Shown here: positions 21,291-32,366 of the stretch, piece by piece
Layout of the letters: each line of letters starts with the position of its first letter
Numbering within the stretch: the stretch's first letter is position 1
Source of the DNA: Thamnidium elegans
Lineage: Eukaryota > Mucoromycota > Mucoromycetes > Mucorales > Mucoraceae
NCBI GenBank assembly: GCA_025201345.1
Contig: JAIXMG010000036.1
Location: forward strand, 124,001 to 188,000
Reading direction: 5' to 3'
Length of the DNA stretch: 64,000 nucleotides
Made by a program: the position numbers and the translations under genes
The notes under the pieces: model-generated
The model's input: the letters and a program-made list of their open reading frames with translations, nothing else
Database searches by the model: none
Told to the model about the DNA's origin: nothing

Positions 21291-21899
21291 AATTTTAATT
21301 ATTATTCTTAAAGAAAGAGTTATTCTTAAAGAAAAAGAGTGCCACAATTTATAAAAAGCTAATCCCCTTTTTATATTGGTAAAGATGAAACGTTAATTAC
21401 CGCTTACATGTAAACAAAAATCATAGTTGTGGAACCTGACAACTGTGACATTCAAGCTGCAGGTCACCCCGCCTAAAAAAAGTAATCAACCCAGCACTCT
21501 GCGATATGTAATATCTAGATTGTCGGTGCTAAGTCTATACTGTCGGATATAATTGTTAGGCGCACTGATAATTATACCTGGAAACTGGAAAGGTAAAAGC
21601 CAAGTTTTAGATAACCCCAAAAAAGGATGATAATAGGGATATTTATATGTATATTTTGTAATACATTATTCCTAATCTTGTACTTAAGTAGTACATAAAT
21701 AATCGACTGCATTACGGAGTCCGATGATTATAGAAACAAGCTACTCCATCTGACTTCCTTTTTTTTAATTAGTATCCTACAGCACAAATAATTAGATATA
21801 TTTTCTAGTAGTTGATATAAGTTTATTATTTATTCCTATTTGTTCTTCTTAAAAAAGAAAAAAAATATATGTGTAATTGTTTATTTATTGCTTTTTGGT
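21291..21899. other. Spacer between F-box copy 4 and pseudogene copy 5
   Basis: Holds the copy 4 promoter and the 3' flank of copy 5. Segments match the 3' flanks of copy 2 (14322-14390) and copy 3 (near 16610). Nothing else seen. Confidence 0.4.
21368..21380 (-). promoter_or_regulatory. Conserved TATA-type element upstream of F-box copy 4
   Basis: Reads ACCAATATAAAAA on the minus strand, about 80-90 bp before the ATG, at the same distance as in copy 1. Confidence 0.5.
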
Positions 21900-23482
21900 T
21901 TATATAAGCTCCGTGGGGACACGATAACAGATATCTCGAGACTTTTCAATATCAAACTTCGAAAGACTTTCACCAAACTCAAAGCAAACATTGAATTCCA
22001 ATTCCTTGTTACAAGTAAAAGATCGACAAGGACGACTAGTAGTATTCTTTATTAGAAAAAAGTCGTCTACGTTGTCATCGTAATGATACCACTGGTTTGT
22101 TCCATCCTTATATTTAAACTTGATAGTTAATGCCTCGCGGATGTAGTCAGAAGGCTGTTGAATAATATGGAAGTATCTTTTTAAGCTTTTAAATGGTGTT
22201 AAATCCAAGCTTGCATTACACCCGCTGCGACTTCCCAAAACCACAACTTCAATATTAGGTAGATAACCAATGATCAAATTACGTATTTTGAGTCTCGAGA
22301 ACCATTAAAAAAAATTATCGTCCTCAAATTATTTTGAATGCCATTCGATTTGGATACCCTTGAATTTGAAAGTATCCCATTAATTTAAAGTATTGAAGGT
22401 TTATACAATTTTTAAATAGATATCTCAGAAACAACATATTCTGATCACTTATCTTTAGGTTTATATCTAAGTCTAAGCGATCGATAGTTTCAGATCTAAT
22501 AGTTGAAATATATCCAAGGTACGAAGTGAATAGAGTTCTAGGCCCATTAAGCCCGTACACGAGATTTCCTTCTAGTCCTCCAAAAGAATCTGTGTCCAAC
22601 AAACTATACTCGAAATAATCTTGTACGGGACTAGAATTCGAAAATTTCAAGTACATAAAGCCTTTTTATTTCATGTAATCAACTGATAATGACTGTAAAG
22701 TAATATATAAGTGCTTTAAACTTTTATTTAATTTTAAATTAGGTCCAATATCCTGATCCAATGAACCTTCCACAGCATCGAAATGTTTATAATCGCTATT
22801 AAATGTTAACTCTGTCAATTGAGGACACGCCTCTTGAATTCGAAACATTATCAAGTCGGTACAGTACATGTTATAGAATACAAGCTGCTTTAAATTCTTG
22901 AATTGACTTAGCACATCAAGGCTATCCACACCATGATAACTGGTGTCATTGGTAGCTTTCATATATCGAAAAGAGACTTGTTAAGGTATTACAAAATCTG
23001 AAACAAGTAGAAAAGTACTCGTAATAGTCGTAGTTTTCATTATTACGGACAATCGGTAAAGCCGTGCTTTTTTTGATACGTTGTAAATGGGCATCAATTA
23101 GAAAAGAGATGTAATATACAAAGCTACAGCTTTCCGTCAAATCGATTTCTTCGATATTGGGTAAATAGTTTATCAGCCGCAAAAACTCTGCTTGACTAAA
23201 ACTAAAGGGTCTTTGGTTATCTCTGTCGAATACATCTTCATGTTGACTTTTAAATTTTAGTTTTCGAACAAGGTGTCTTTGCCGAAAGTGTTTACTGGGA
23301 TTGTCACTTGTCAAATTTTATTTGGCTAAATCAATTTTGTATTCATTAACTGTCAACTCTTGACAGTATACTTGAGTTGCGGCTATATTCCATCGTCTAC
23401 AAACAAAAGAGCAAGTATGAATTTCTGATCTACTGATAATACGAAAGATACTGTAATAAACTTCTGTTGGTAGATTGCTCAT
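21900..23482 (-). pseudogene. F-box/LRR-like pseudogene, tandem copy 5
   Basis: Begins like a normal copy (MSNLPTEVYYSIFRIISRSE, F-box to FVCRRWN) at 23482, but an in-frame TAA lies at 23318-23320, a frame change occurs near 22970 within the LTSL block, and near 22670 the frame jumps from the block equivalent to DYTKYLTSY straight to the one equivalent to KKALCTVKF, implying an internal deletion of several hundred bases. Another frame break is near 22300. The C-terminal part (22277-21900) is open and ends ELI. With stop, frameshifts and deletion it cannot encode the family protein. Its promoter-type TATA element is still present. Confidence 0.85.
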
Positions 23483-23557
23483 ACTTTTAATTATTATCTA
23501 TTTATTTTTGAAAAAAAAAGGACCACAATTGATTTTTTAAAAAAAAAAGTTAACCTC

Positions 23558-23572
23558 TTTTTATACTGGCAG
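23558..23572 (-). promoter_or_regulatory. Conserved TATA-type element upstream of pseudogene copy 5
   Basis: Reads CTGCCAGTATAAAAA-like sequence on the minus strand, about 76-90 bp before the former ATG, so the promoter has outlasted the reading frame. Confidence 0.5.
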
Positions 23573-23935
23573 GGGATATTCAAGCCATCTAAAAAGAAAT
23601 CACCCCTATATACGCGAATGTGACAACAAAATAAATATCACATTTAATATAAACATGTCAAATGTGATAAACAAGAAATCGCTTGAATAAGAAAGAGCTG
23701 AATGAAACAAATACCTTACAAGACAAAGCAGTTCATTGTGTAGTTACACAAAGATGGTCGACACAAAAGTTGCAAGATAGTTTAAAAGAAAAAATAAAAA
23801 ATCAGCTATGACGCTATTCCTGTTGTCAGTCCAATTTCAAGAACCAACAAGAAACAAGGAACCAAATACAAAAATGTTATAGAATGGATTTAAAGTTAAT
23901 TTATGAATTTCTAACAATGATCACTGAACTGCTAG

Positions 23936-23939
<4 letters not shown>

Positions 23940-24000
<61 letters not shown>
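23940..24000. repeat. 61-bp poly(A) tract
   Basis: Pure A, the longest homopolymer in the window. It may be a slippage-expanded tract or the tail of an old retroposed sequence; no element body is recognised next to it. Its true length may be mis-assembled. Confidence 0.8.
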
Positions 24001-24004
<4 letters not shown>

Positions 24005-24126
24005 CTTAATTAATGATATGGCTTATATAAAAAGAGGGGGTGAGTTCTTCAAATTTATTATATTTACAAAGGGAGCTTTTTCTAATTTTTTTTTCTACTT
24101 TTTTTTTCTTTCTTTCTTTTTTTTTT

Positions 24127-25752
24127 TTACCAGTAATGAGCGTTTGCTAAATCACGACGTAAAGAGGATGGCCTGCCATCATTATTAGTAAAGTTATTTC
24201 GATTCTTATCGTTATGAATTGAATGCATATTTTCAGAATGATTATTGGTATTATTATTATGCTGCATATGAGGCAAGTAACTTAGTAACGTAGGAGTGGA
24301 AGCCGTCTTATGCTCAAGCGGTGTTGATACACCAGATAATATATCGACATTTTGATCTGTATGAATTAAATGTTGTTTTTCTGGGTAATTACCTACAAGT
24401 GCTATAGGCGCAGTAGCGGGTTCAAATAATTGTCGATCTTGTAGGTAAGCATCTTGTCCGGTGCTCATAAAGTTATCCCATTCATTGGCATCAAGTGAAG
24501 AAGGTACTCCCCAAAATGGTGCACCTAATTGACTATACTGTCTTGTATCTGTCATTGGAATAATACCCGGTGCTGCAAATGGATCAGCTGTAGATGCGGT
24601 TTGTATATTATTATTATTATTATTATTATTATCGTTTTCCTTTGAGAGTGGAAACTGATTTGGCGCTGCATATCCCATATTTTGAGATGATAATGATTGG
24701 AATTCTGTGTTGGTATGTTGATGATCGCCAATTATAGGATATCGTAAAGTACTTGCGTTCACTCGACCGGAATGTTCCAACACTTGAGAAGAAGCAGATG
24801 ATGGTGGTGAACTATTGTAATTGGGAGATTGTACATGTTGCTGTGATAAAGAAGAACTGGCTTCGTCTTTCTTCCAAAACGGATTAAAGTCGCGGAAACC
24901 AGCTAATTCACCTAGAATTTGACAACTTTTACTTGCAGTTGTCCAAGTGCCTTCAATCTCATCTAATACTTGCATACATTTTGTAACTTTGACCTTATAT
25001 TCTAAAGACTTGCTATTATTACTGTCAGAGGCATACGTGATAGATGCACTCTTGATAAATATAATTGCACTGGTAAAAATATAATAAACGGCATAATTCA
25101 TAACATAACGTAACTTGTTCTCAGATAACATGGCGCTAGCGATAGAAAGGACCGAGTCGGCGGCAGATGAACAAATGGAAGCACACGGTAAAAGAGAAGG
25201 TATTAAACTTTGATTAGGACCAGAAATAAATGGTCTGTGTAGTAAAATGACGGTTGTATGATAAATCATGTGAAGTTGACATACTGCGGTCGGTGGCATC
25301 AAGCTAGTATGATGGTTATCTTTTTTGATCTGTAACGAATCAGGCAATTGAGCGTACCACTGGTGTAACCTTTTATTCCAAGTGGTTAGAACGGTATCGG
25401 CTTGCTTTGTTGCTGTATTCTGTAAGGAACGAACATAATAGATATCCTTTAAAACGTGACCTAAAATATCACAAACTTTGACTAGATTTGTAAACGTGTC
25501 TAGTAATCGTACAGGTGATTCTGTTGATTCTCCACCATAAATAGGTTCTGCGTCATCTACTGATGGAAAAGGTACGTCACAATCTCTTTCTTCAAATGTA
25601 GATGCTCTACCGTACATGGCACTGGCTAATCTATCAACGACAAAGCAGCACCAGAATACTCTCTTTCTTCTTTCACATTCGTCAGGAGATATATTCCATC
25701 GATCACAGTTCCTATGAAGGCCAAGATCTTGAGCCATTCGAAAAGCCTGGAC

Positions 25753-25790
<38 letters not shown>

Positions 25791-27047
25791 TTAATTATTA
25801 TATTATTCAATACGATTTCAAATTTGTATATTATACCATGCCACTATATAACCATGCTCTGGCAGATTTCATTCTACCATGTTGATGACTTGCTAATAAT
25901 AAAAGTGCTTGTACAGTAGATATGCTAGGCAAATCGTAAGATGCGTCTAATAATTTTTCGGCTCTTTCGAAATAAATATCACCAGCAGTATCAGGTGAAG
26001 TAGGATCAGATCTTACTCTTACATCAGGTGATATACGTGAGGCTACAGCGTAGATCGAGTTTAACAATAGTGGAGATATGGGTTGATCTACAGATAAATC
26101 GCGCTTATAGAACAATGGTAAAAAGGGATAAAAATGATTAAAATACAATGTAATGAGATGCTGAGATAAGTCTTTGGGAGGTAATTCTGATGGGTCCGAT
26201 CTATTTGATGATCTCTTTTCGTGACGAGGTCTGTTACCATAATTTGCGAAATGAAATGCACCATTTTGAAAAGTTCTGCTGTTTTGAAGTAAATAATAGC
26301 CGGAAGATTTACCTAAATAACGTACTTGACCATTTTCATCCATTGCTAATTGACCTATACCTTCATCCGTCGATTTCTTTTCTTTGGTGATATCATCTTC
26401 ATCCATTTCATGTGTTGTTATTGTTGTTGTTGTTGTTAGACTGTCTCGTTTCCTTTTACCAGCGTTATCTTGCTGCCAAAAAAATACTTTTGTCTTTTCA
26501 GATCTCGGTGCTCTTCTCACCGGTCGAACCCGAATTTGTTCCCCTGTGGGTGTTTCTAATGGTGAGTTGAGTTCAGATAATAATTGTTGGGATTTTTCGT
26601 CTCCTCCTTTTGCTAATCCTGCAAGAAAATTCTCGAGTTTATATAATCTGTTTTCTATTGCTTCAATATATCCTTTTGGCGGTCCACGCTTTTTTATTTT
26701 TTATTTTTTTTTGTTGGTTAGTTTTTTTTTTTTTTTTTTTTTTTTTTTTATTTTTTTTATGTAAGTTGAAAGGTATGTACCTTTTTTGTCATATCTTGAA
26801 ACGTACAGTCAAGTCCAACACCTTTACAGTTTGTACACACTGGTGTTGCTCCATCACACTTTACTTTTTTCTTTCTACATAAATCACTATTTTCTCATTG
26901 TTATTACTTTGAAACAAAAGACTTTTTCTTTTTTCTTTTTTTAAAAAAAAAAGAAAAATTATATTATATATACACATTTGTATATTACCAAGCTCTACTA
27001 ACTCGCTGTCTTGAAATGGGTGGACTTTCCTCTCTTTGTGTCGACAT
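24127..27047 (-). CDS. Zn2Cys6 transcription factor with fungal-specific middle domain
   Basis: Four exons, 27047-26989, 26886-26781, 26688-25837 and 25746-24127, give 878 residues. The zinc cluster C20-x2-C23-x6-C30-x6-C37-x2-C40-x6-C47 is complete; its first Cys codon is split by intron 1 (TG|T). The linker and coiled dimerisation helix (RGPPKGYIEAIENRLYKLE) follow. Residues about 140-420 match the fungal-specific transcription factor domain (LYFNHFYPFLP; AFRMAQDLGLHR; ERRKRVFWCCFVVDRLASAM). The C-terminal 300 residues are rich in Asn, Ser and Gln, with an Asn run, as in activation regions. It would act in the nucleus as a dimer on CGG-type sites. The regulated pathway is not evident from sequence or neighbours. 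Confidence 0.9.
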
Positions 27048-29099
27048 TATGTAATAGTTTTTTTTAAACAAAAAAGAGAGCAGTAAAAAAAAAAGGGAAA
27101 AAAAGAAAAAGGGAATTATACTCAACAAAAAAAAAAAGAAAAAAAAAGTTGGCCGGGGATTCAAAAGTTATTTTATCCTTTTTTAAACATTTATTTATAC
27201 GCTCTAAAAAATTGAAAGGCTGTTTAAGGTAAATATACAGCGCTCATGTCACACATTGATAGTCGAGATTTAACCCGAAAAGAAATTTTAATCGAGGCAT
27301 GTTTATATATAAAAAAGGTACAATTTAACTGATTACAGCAGACAAACAAAAAAAAAAAAAAGTAGTGGATAAGTTTGACTTGTGAAATATTCCATTAAAG
27401 CCTTTTTTTTTTCTTTTTTTTTTTTTGTGGGGTGTCTGCAGTTATAATTAGTAATCATATTTCTATTGTTACCTAAAATGAGATACCTACTATATTCTTG
27501 CAGAATAATATTGTTAAAAAAAAAAGAAAAAAATCTACCTCCTCAAAGAAGTACAGTGCGTTGACACGGTAGATTTTGGTCAGTACGGGGTGGTTTCATC
27601 GTTAATCAATTGATTTACAGAACGAATGCCCAAAACTTTGTATTTTGAAAGACGCTAGCTTAGGACTTTTGTAATTATTTATATACTTGAATATATATAA
27701 AAAAGGTAATCTAACTAAAAAAAAATGGTTCATTAACACATGCGAAATATTATCACTATGAGAAAAGGGGGAAATATATATAAATAATAGTGAAAAACTA
27801 TTCTGATCGTATTTTTTTATCGCTGCAGTCAGTACCGTAAACATTGGCGATTACAAAAAAAAAAAAAGAAAAAAAAATGGATTGTCTGATTGTTCAATAC
27901 TTCCGCAAGGAAGAGCATTGTATTCCGTCAGTGGAAATATATCATTTAGTTTACTTCAATCTTGTTATGAATGCGTTGGTGTTCTAATGATATGCTGTGC
28001 ATAGGTTATATCATTTATTTGTTGGATTCTTTACATTTTATATTATAGGCAATATTCTTCTCCAAACAGTGAAGTAATAAAACTACCTTTTTTACGCAAT
28101 GACATACGTCTTTAACTGATTACATCCATGTACCTTCAAATATCACAAACTAAAGTACGAACGTGTGATGGTATGATCAAAGCCAAAATACCTCAAGCTG
28201 ATCAAGAGGTGTTCTTACATGAGCAAACTCTAATTTGATGTCTCTCACGTACTTTATCAATACATGGACTAATGGTTGTTCAATGTCCTTTTGCCCATTC
28301 ATCAAGACCCCGGTCTCTCATATTCTTGGCTACTTTATTCTATTCAATAAATATATCTGCCTGTATATTTTGTTTGTCACAGCATTTTCTCTTTTTTATT
28401 TTTCTGTATATAAAAGTTTTAAAGCAAATACTAACCATAACAAGTAAAAAATGCAATTGGATGTCACGATAAAATAATTTTAAATATCAAAGGACGAAGG
28501 TTTGATGGTGCCATAATTTTAATATTATGGAAAAACGTGCTAGTCATATATTTTTTTTTAAGAAATGTTTTTTTTTTATTTATTAAAATATTTTTGTAAC
28601 GTTTATAAACTCAAAACAAGACGAGATCTATTAGAAGAAAAATAAATATTAGTCAAGAGTTCTTGATAATAAAAAAAATAAGGTAGAGAAAAAAAAATTT
28701 CAAAAGAAAAAAAAAGAACGCTCAGAGAGAAGATCGTTTTTGTTTCATGAACCACCCATTTGGTAGTTTCAGGATTTTCAGTGTGTTTGATACTTTGGTC
28801 ATCGCTGCTGTCCCTTTTTTCCTTTTTACATATCTTTTTTCTCCCCCTTGTATCCTAGCTATTACTTTACCTTATTTGAAGTTTACTAAAGAAAAAAGAA
28901 AATAACAACGAGAAAAAAATTTCTCTGCCTTTTTACGTTTTTTTTTTTTTTTTTTTTCCCGGGGTGACCGCTTAAATTTTTGATCTACGTGGTAATTGGT
29001 TGTCATGGTAATTCGAGTCACATAATCCTGTCAGTTCCTTTTTTTTCGTTTTTTTTTTCATTTTTTATTTTTGTTCTCTAAAGGAAAAAGACAAACGCG
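27048..29099. other. 2-kb intergenic region, no gene supported
   Basis: Promoters of the Zn2Cys6 gene and TRM5 diverge here. Short open stretches around 28160-28470 have neither splice support nor recognisable composition. Many A/T runs are present. A decayed element is possible near 27880-28300, but nothing can be named. Confidence 0.35.
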
Positions 29100-30331
29100 A
29101 TGGCGAGTAACTTGACACCTCCTCAAAATAGAGGTATGACTGTATTGGACCGTGAAGCTTTTAAAGCCGAGTGGACAACGTTAGCTATCTGCTCACCCTC
29201 AACGGCTGTTAAACAACTAACTACTGCACTTGAAGAGTATGTTTTCGAAAGAAGAAAGAAAAAACATGAAACTGATAATACTTTTTTTTTTTTTTTTTTT
29301 TTTTTTAGTAAATTGTTAAATGTACCAAGAATTAAAAGTGTTGTACCTGATAATAATAATGCAGATAAGAAATTTATTTTATTAAATTTAGATATTAAAG
29401 GTTTTTTTAAAAAAAAATGCGCCTGCATAAAAAAAAAATAACATGTAAAGTTTTTAGATATCAAAGAGGCATTAAATGATACTCAATTGGAATTAATCAA
29501 GAATTATGAGATAATTCCATATCGCTTTCAAGTTGATTATGATTATTGGACGACGGAACAAGTATTATATTCTGTAATGCCGGAAGGAGATGCAGAGACA
29601 CCTTCTTCATTTACAACAACTGGACATATTGGTATTAATTAGAATTGAATCTGCATGACATGGAGTATTAATAATGAATTATTTTTGTAAGCTCATGTGA
29701 ATTTGAAACCAGAAAATATACCTTTTAAAAGTTTAATCGCTCAAGTTATTCTTGATGTAAGTTGTATAATATATAAAGATATAAAAAAAATAAAAATTAA
29801 GGAAGTATAGTAGAAAAATAAAAAGATCAAGAGTGTAGTAAACAAAACCAATGCAATTGATAATACGTACCGTAACTTTCAAATGGAATTGTTGGCAGGA
29901 AAAGATGATATGATTACAGAGCTAGTAAAGAGATGAATATACGCATAAAAAAAAGGTGTCGAATCTAATATATATATAAAAACCCCTAGAAAGAAAATGA
30001 GTGCCGTTTTAAATTTGATTTTTCCAAGGTGTATTGGAATTCAAGATTACAAGCAGAACATCGCCGGTTAGTCCGGATGTTTAAAAAAGGAGATTATATT
30101 TGTAAGTCTTTTTTTTTCTTCTTTTTTTATTAAAAAAAAATAGTTTGTACTAAAATATAATAAAGGCGATGTGATGGCTGGCGTTGGACCGTTTTCAATT
30201 CCTGCAGTTAAGAAAGGCGCGATTGTCTATGCTAATGACTTAAACCCGTCTTCCTATCAATGGTTATGCGAAAATATCAAGCTTAATAAGGTAAAAAGAG
30301 AATGGTTTAGAGCCCCCCTTTATTTCTCCTT

Positions 30332-30371
<40 letters not shown>

Positions 30372-30896
30372 ACAAAGTATCCTTAAGATTACAAGTAATA
30401 TTAGTACTTATAACATGGATGGACGTGCATTTATAAAGAAGGCAGTAAAAGACCTTTATTTAGAATCGAATGGAACTAAATTCTTTCAACATTTTGTAAT
30501 GAATTTACCAGCTACAGCGATCGAATTCCTTGGTAAGTTTTATAGGTATAAAGAAGAAGAAGAAAAAAGTAAATTAAGTTTTGGGAAGAATAGATGCGTT
30601 CAAGGGTATTTATAAAGGAATTGATATTTCTTCGGACTTACTGCCGATGATTCATGTTCATTGTTTCACAAGAAGCGCAGACCCTATTCAAGATATAAAG
30701 CAGGTAAGATTTATATTATATCTATTGATTTTAGTTGATTAAACAATTACTCCTTTTTTAGCGCGTATGTCAAATTATGGGAGGTCCGATCGATGCCGCG
30801 TTCTGCAATATGCAAATGTATCACGTCCGTACAGTTGCACCTAAAAAAGACATGTACTGTGTATCATTCCGCCTTGGACCCGAAGTAGCATTTTGA
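29100..30896 (+). CDS. TRM5: tRNA (guanine-N1-)-methyltransferase TRM5
   Basis: SAM-dependent enzyme that makes m1G37 next to the anticodon, preventing +1 frameshifting; in yeast it acts in nucleus and mitochondria. Ten exons join in frame: 29100-29236, 29309-29400, 29458-29631, 29692-29756, 29826-29924, 29990-30101, 30166-30290, 30388-30532, 30594-30703 and 30762-30896. Recognised blocks are [11 protein letters not shown] (N-terminal D1), [40 protein letters not shown], the SAM loop [12 protein letters not shown], the motif [11 protein letters not shown], and the catalytic [10 protein letters not shown]. The last exon ends [11 protein letters not shown]. Very small introns, several almost entirely homopolymer, separate the exons. 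Intact by every junction I could test. Confidence 0.93.
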
Positions 30897-31247
30897 ATAA
30901 AATAATAATAAAACACGAAATTCCGGGCCGATCTCGTATTTATGAATACAAGATTATAAAAGAGAGATATAAAGAGAGAGAGAGAGAGAGTCTAGGTGTG
31001 GCGCAAAAAAAAAAATGCAGGTCGTGGTGATTCACCCGATTTAATCCTGACTTGGTTCATTGGCACGAGACCATGTTTATAAAAAAGAATTGCCACTCTT
31101 TATCTCTCTTTCTTTTTCTTTTTCTCCTTTTCTCCCCCATTATTTTATTATTATTATTATTTTTTTTTACTCCTTATTCCCTCTTTTTTTTTCTTAAAGA
31201 AAAAAAAATAATAAATATATATATATTACACTTCTTTATTAATTAAA
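30897..31247. other. Intergenic between TRM5 and short Zn2Cys6 gene
   Basis: Contains a GA repeat (about 30970-30990) and pyrimidine-rich sequence before the ATG at 31248. No gene. Confidence 0.4.
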
Positions 31248-31693
31248 ATGAATACAGCAAAATTAGTGGACGGTGATAAAACGAGACGCAAAAGACTCAA
31301 GGTGGTCAGTGCTTGTGGTGAATGTAGAAGAAAAAAAACAAAATGCAATGGAGAAAAACCATGTGCTGGTTGTTTAAAAGCTCATGTGGAATGTAAATAC
31401 GTTTTTACTCAAAAAGCGAACCCAATAACACCATCAGCTACATTAACTTCAATACCTTCTTCCGTTGTCACTTCAAAGACACTGGAAGAAAAGTTAATTA
31501 ATAAACCACCTTCTTCCTCCTCCTCCTCTTCTTCTTCTTCCTCTTCTTCTACCACTACTACTACAACAACAACAACTGCTTCTACACTTAATACAACTTC
31601 AATTGAATCAATTGAGGAACGATTAGGCACAATTGAAAATATTTTACGGGCTTTACTCGGTTCCGGAAAAAATAAACATTTGTTACAAGGATT

Positions 31694-31727
<34 letters not shown>

Positions 31728-32168
31728 CCAAATAATCATTTTTTTCAACAACATTCCGATTCTTTATGCGGGGATATGTATTCTTCATCTACTTCTCCTC
31801 ATTTAGTGCATGCTCCTCATACCCAAAATAGGCGTTTACCACGGGAAAAGAGGAAACGGCATGAACAAGACGAAAAAGATGAAAAAGATGAGCAAGGTGT
31901 GACAGAAACCAAAAGATTGATTCGGGATGATTTCGGTCACGGGTATCAATACAACAATAAGCTTCAACTTGCTCCTATCAAAATTATTAATAACCAACAG
32001 CATTCACCAGGTACACCAACTATAAAAAATCTATTAAACGAAGATGATACTACTCGATGGTATCCACAAACAAAATCTTCTGCCTTCTTTCGTATGTCTT
32101 CTCCACGTCTTCCTAACGAAATCATCAATACTAATTCTGCAACTACCGCAGCTGGTTCTTCCTCTTAA
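31248..32168 (+). CDS. Short Zn2Cys6 DNA-binding protein
   Basis: A single exon of 306 residues. A basic start is followed by a complete zinc cluster, C23-x2-C26-x6-C33-x5-C39-x2-C42-x6-C49 (SACGECRRKKTKCNGEKPCA). Then come Ser and Thr homopolymers, a short predicted coiled helix (SIESIEERLGTIENILRALL, about 122-141), a Gln run, and a Lys/Glu/Asp-rich basic-acidic segment (about 198-220). There is no fungal-specific middle domain, so it may be a small regulator or repressor. The Ser, Thr and Gln runs are encoded by expandable trinucleotides. Target genes unknown. Confidence 0.85.
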
Positions 32169-32366
32169 TAATAAACACAAATATTCTCTTTTTTTTTTTT
32201 TTTTTCTTGAACTATATTTAATATATATGTATATATATATATATATATAAAGTCTTTTTATGTAAAGGTTTGTAGAATAGGAGATAACTAACCCTAAAAA
32301 TAAAAAGTAAGGGGAAGGGGGAGTTTTTATGGGGGGAAAAGGGCGGGGGTATATTATTATTAAATG

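Larger units (their letters stand above)
23483..24126. other. Spacer between the F-box array and Zn2Cys6 regulator
   Basis: AT-rich with no coding frame. It contains a 61-base uninterrupted A run at 23940-24000. Confidence 0.45.

Noticed and set aside
10738..23482. F-box array as a transposon cluster
   Set aside because: No terminal repeats, transposase or reverse-transcriptase motifs are present; the units are ordinary F-box genes with promoters.
28160..28472. Open frames in the 2-kb gap before TRM5
   Set aside because: No ATG with continuing coding character, no splice support and no recognisable motif.
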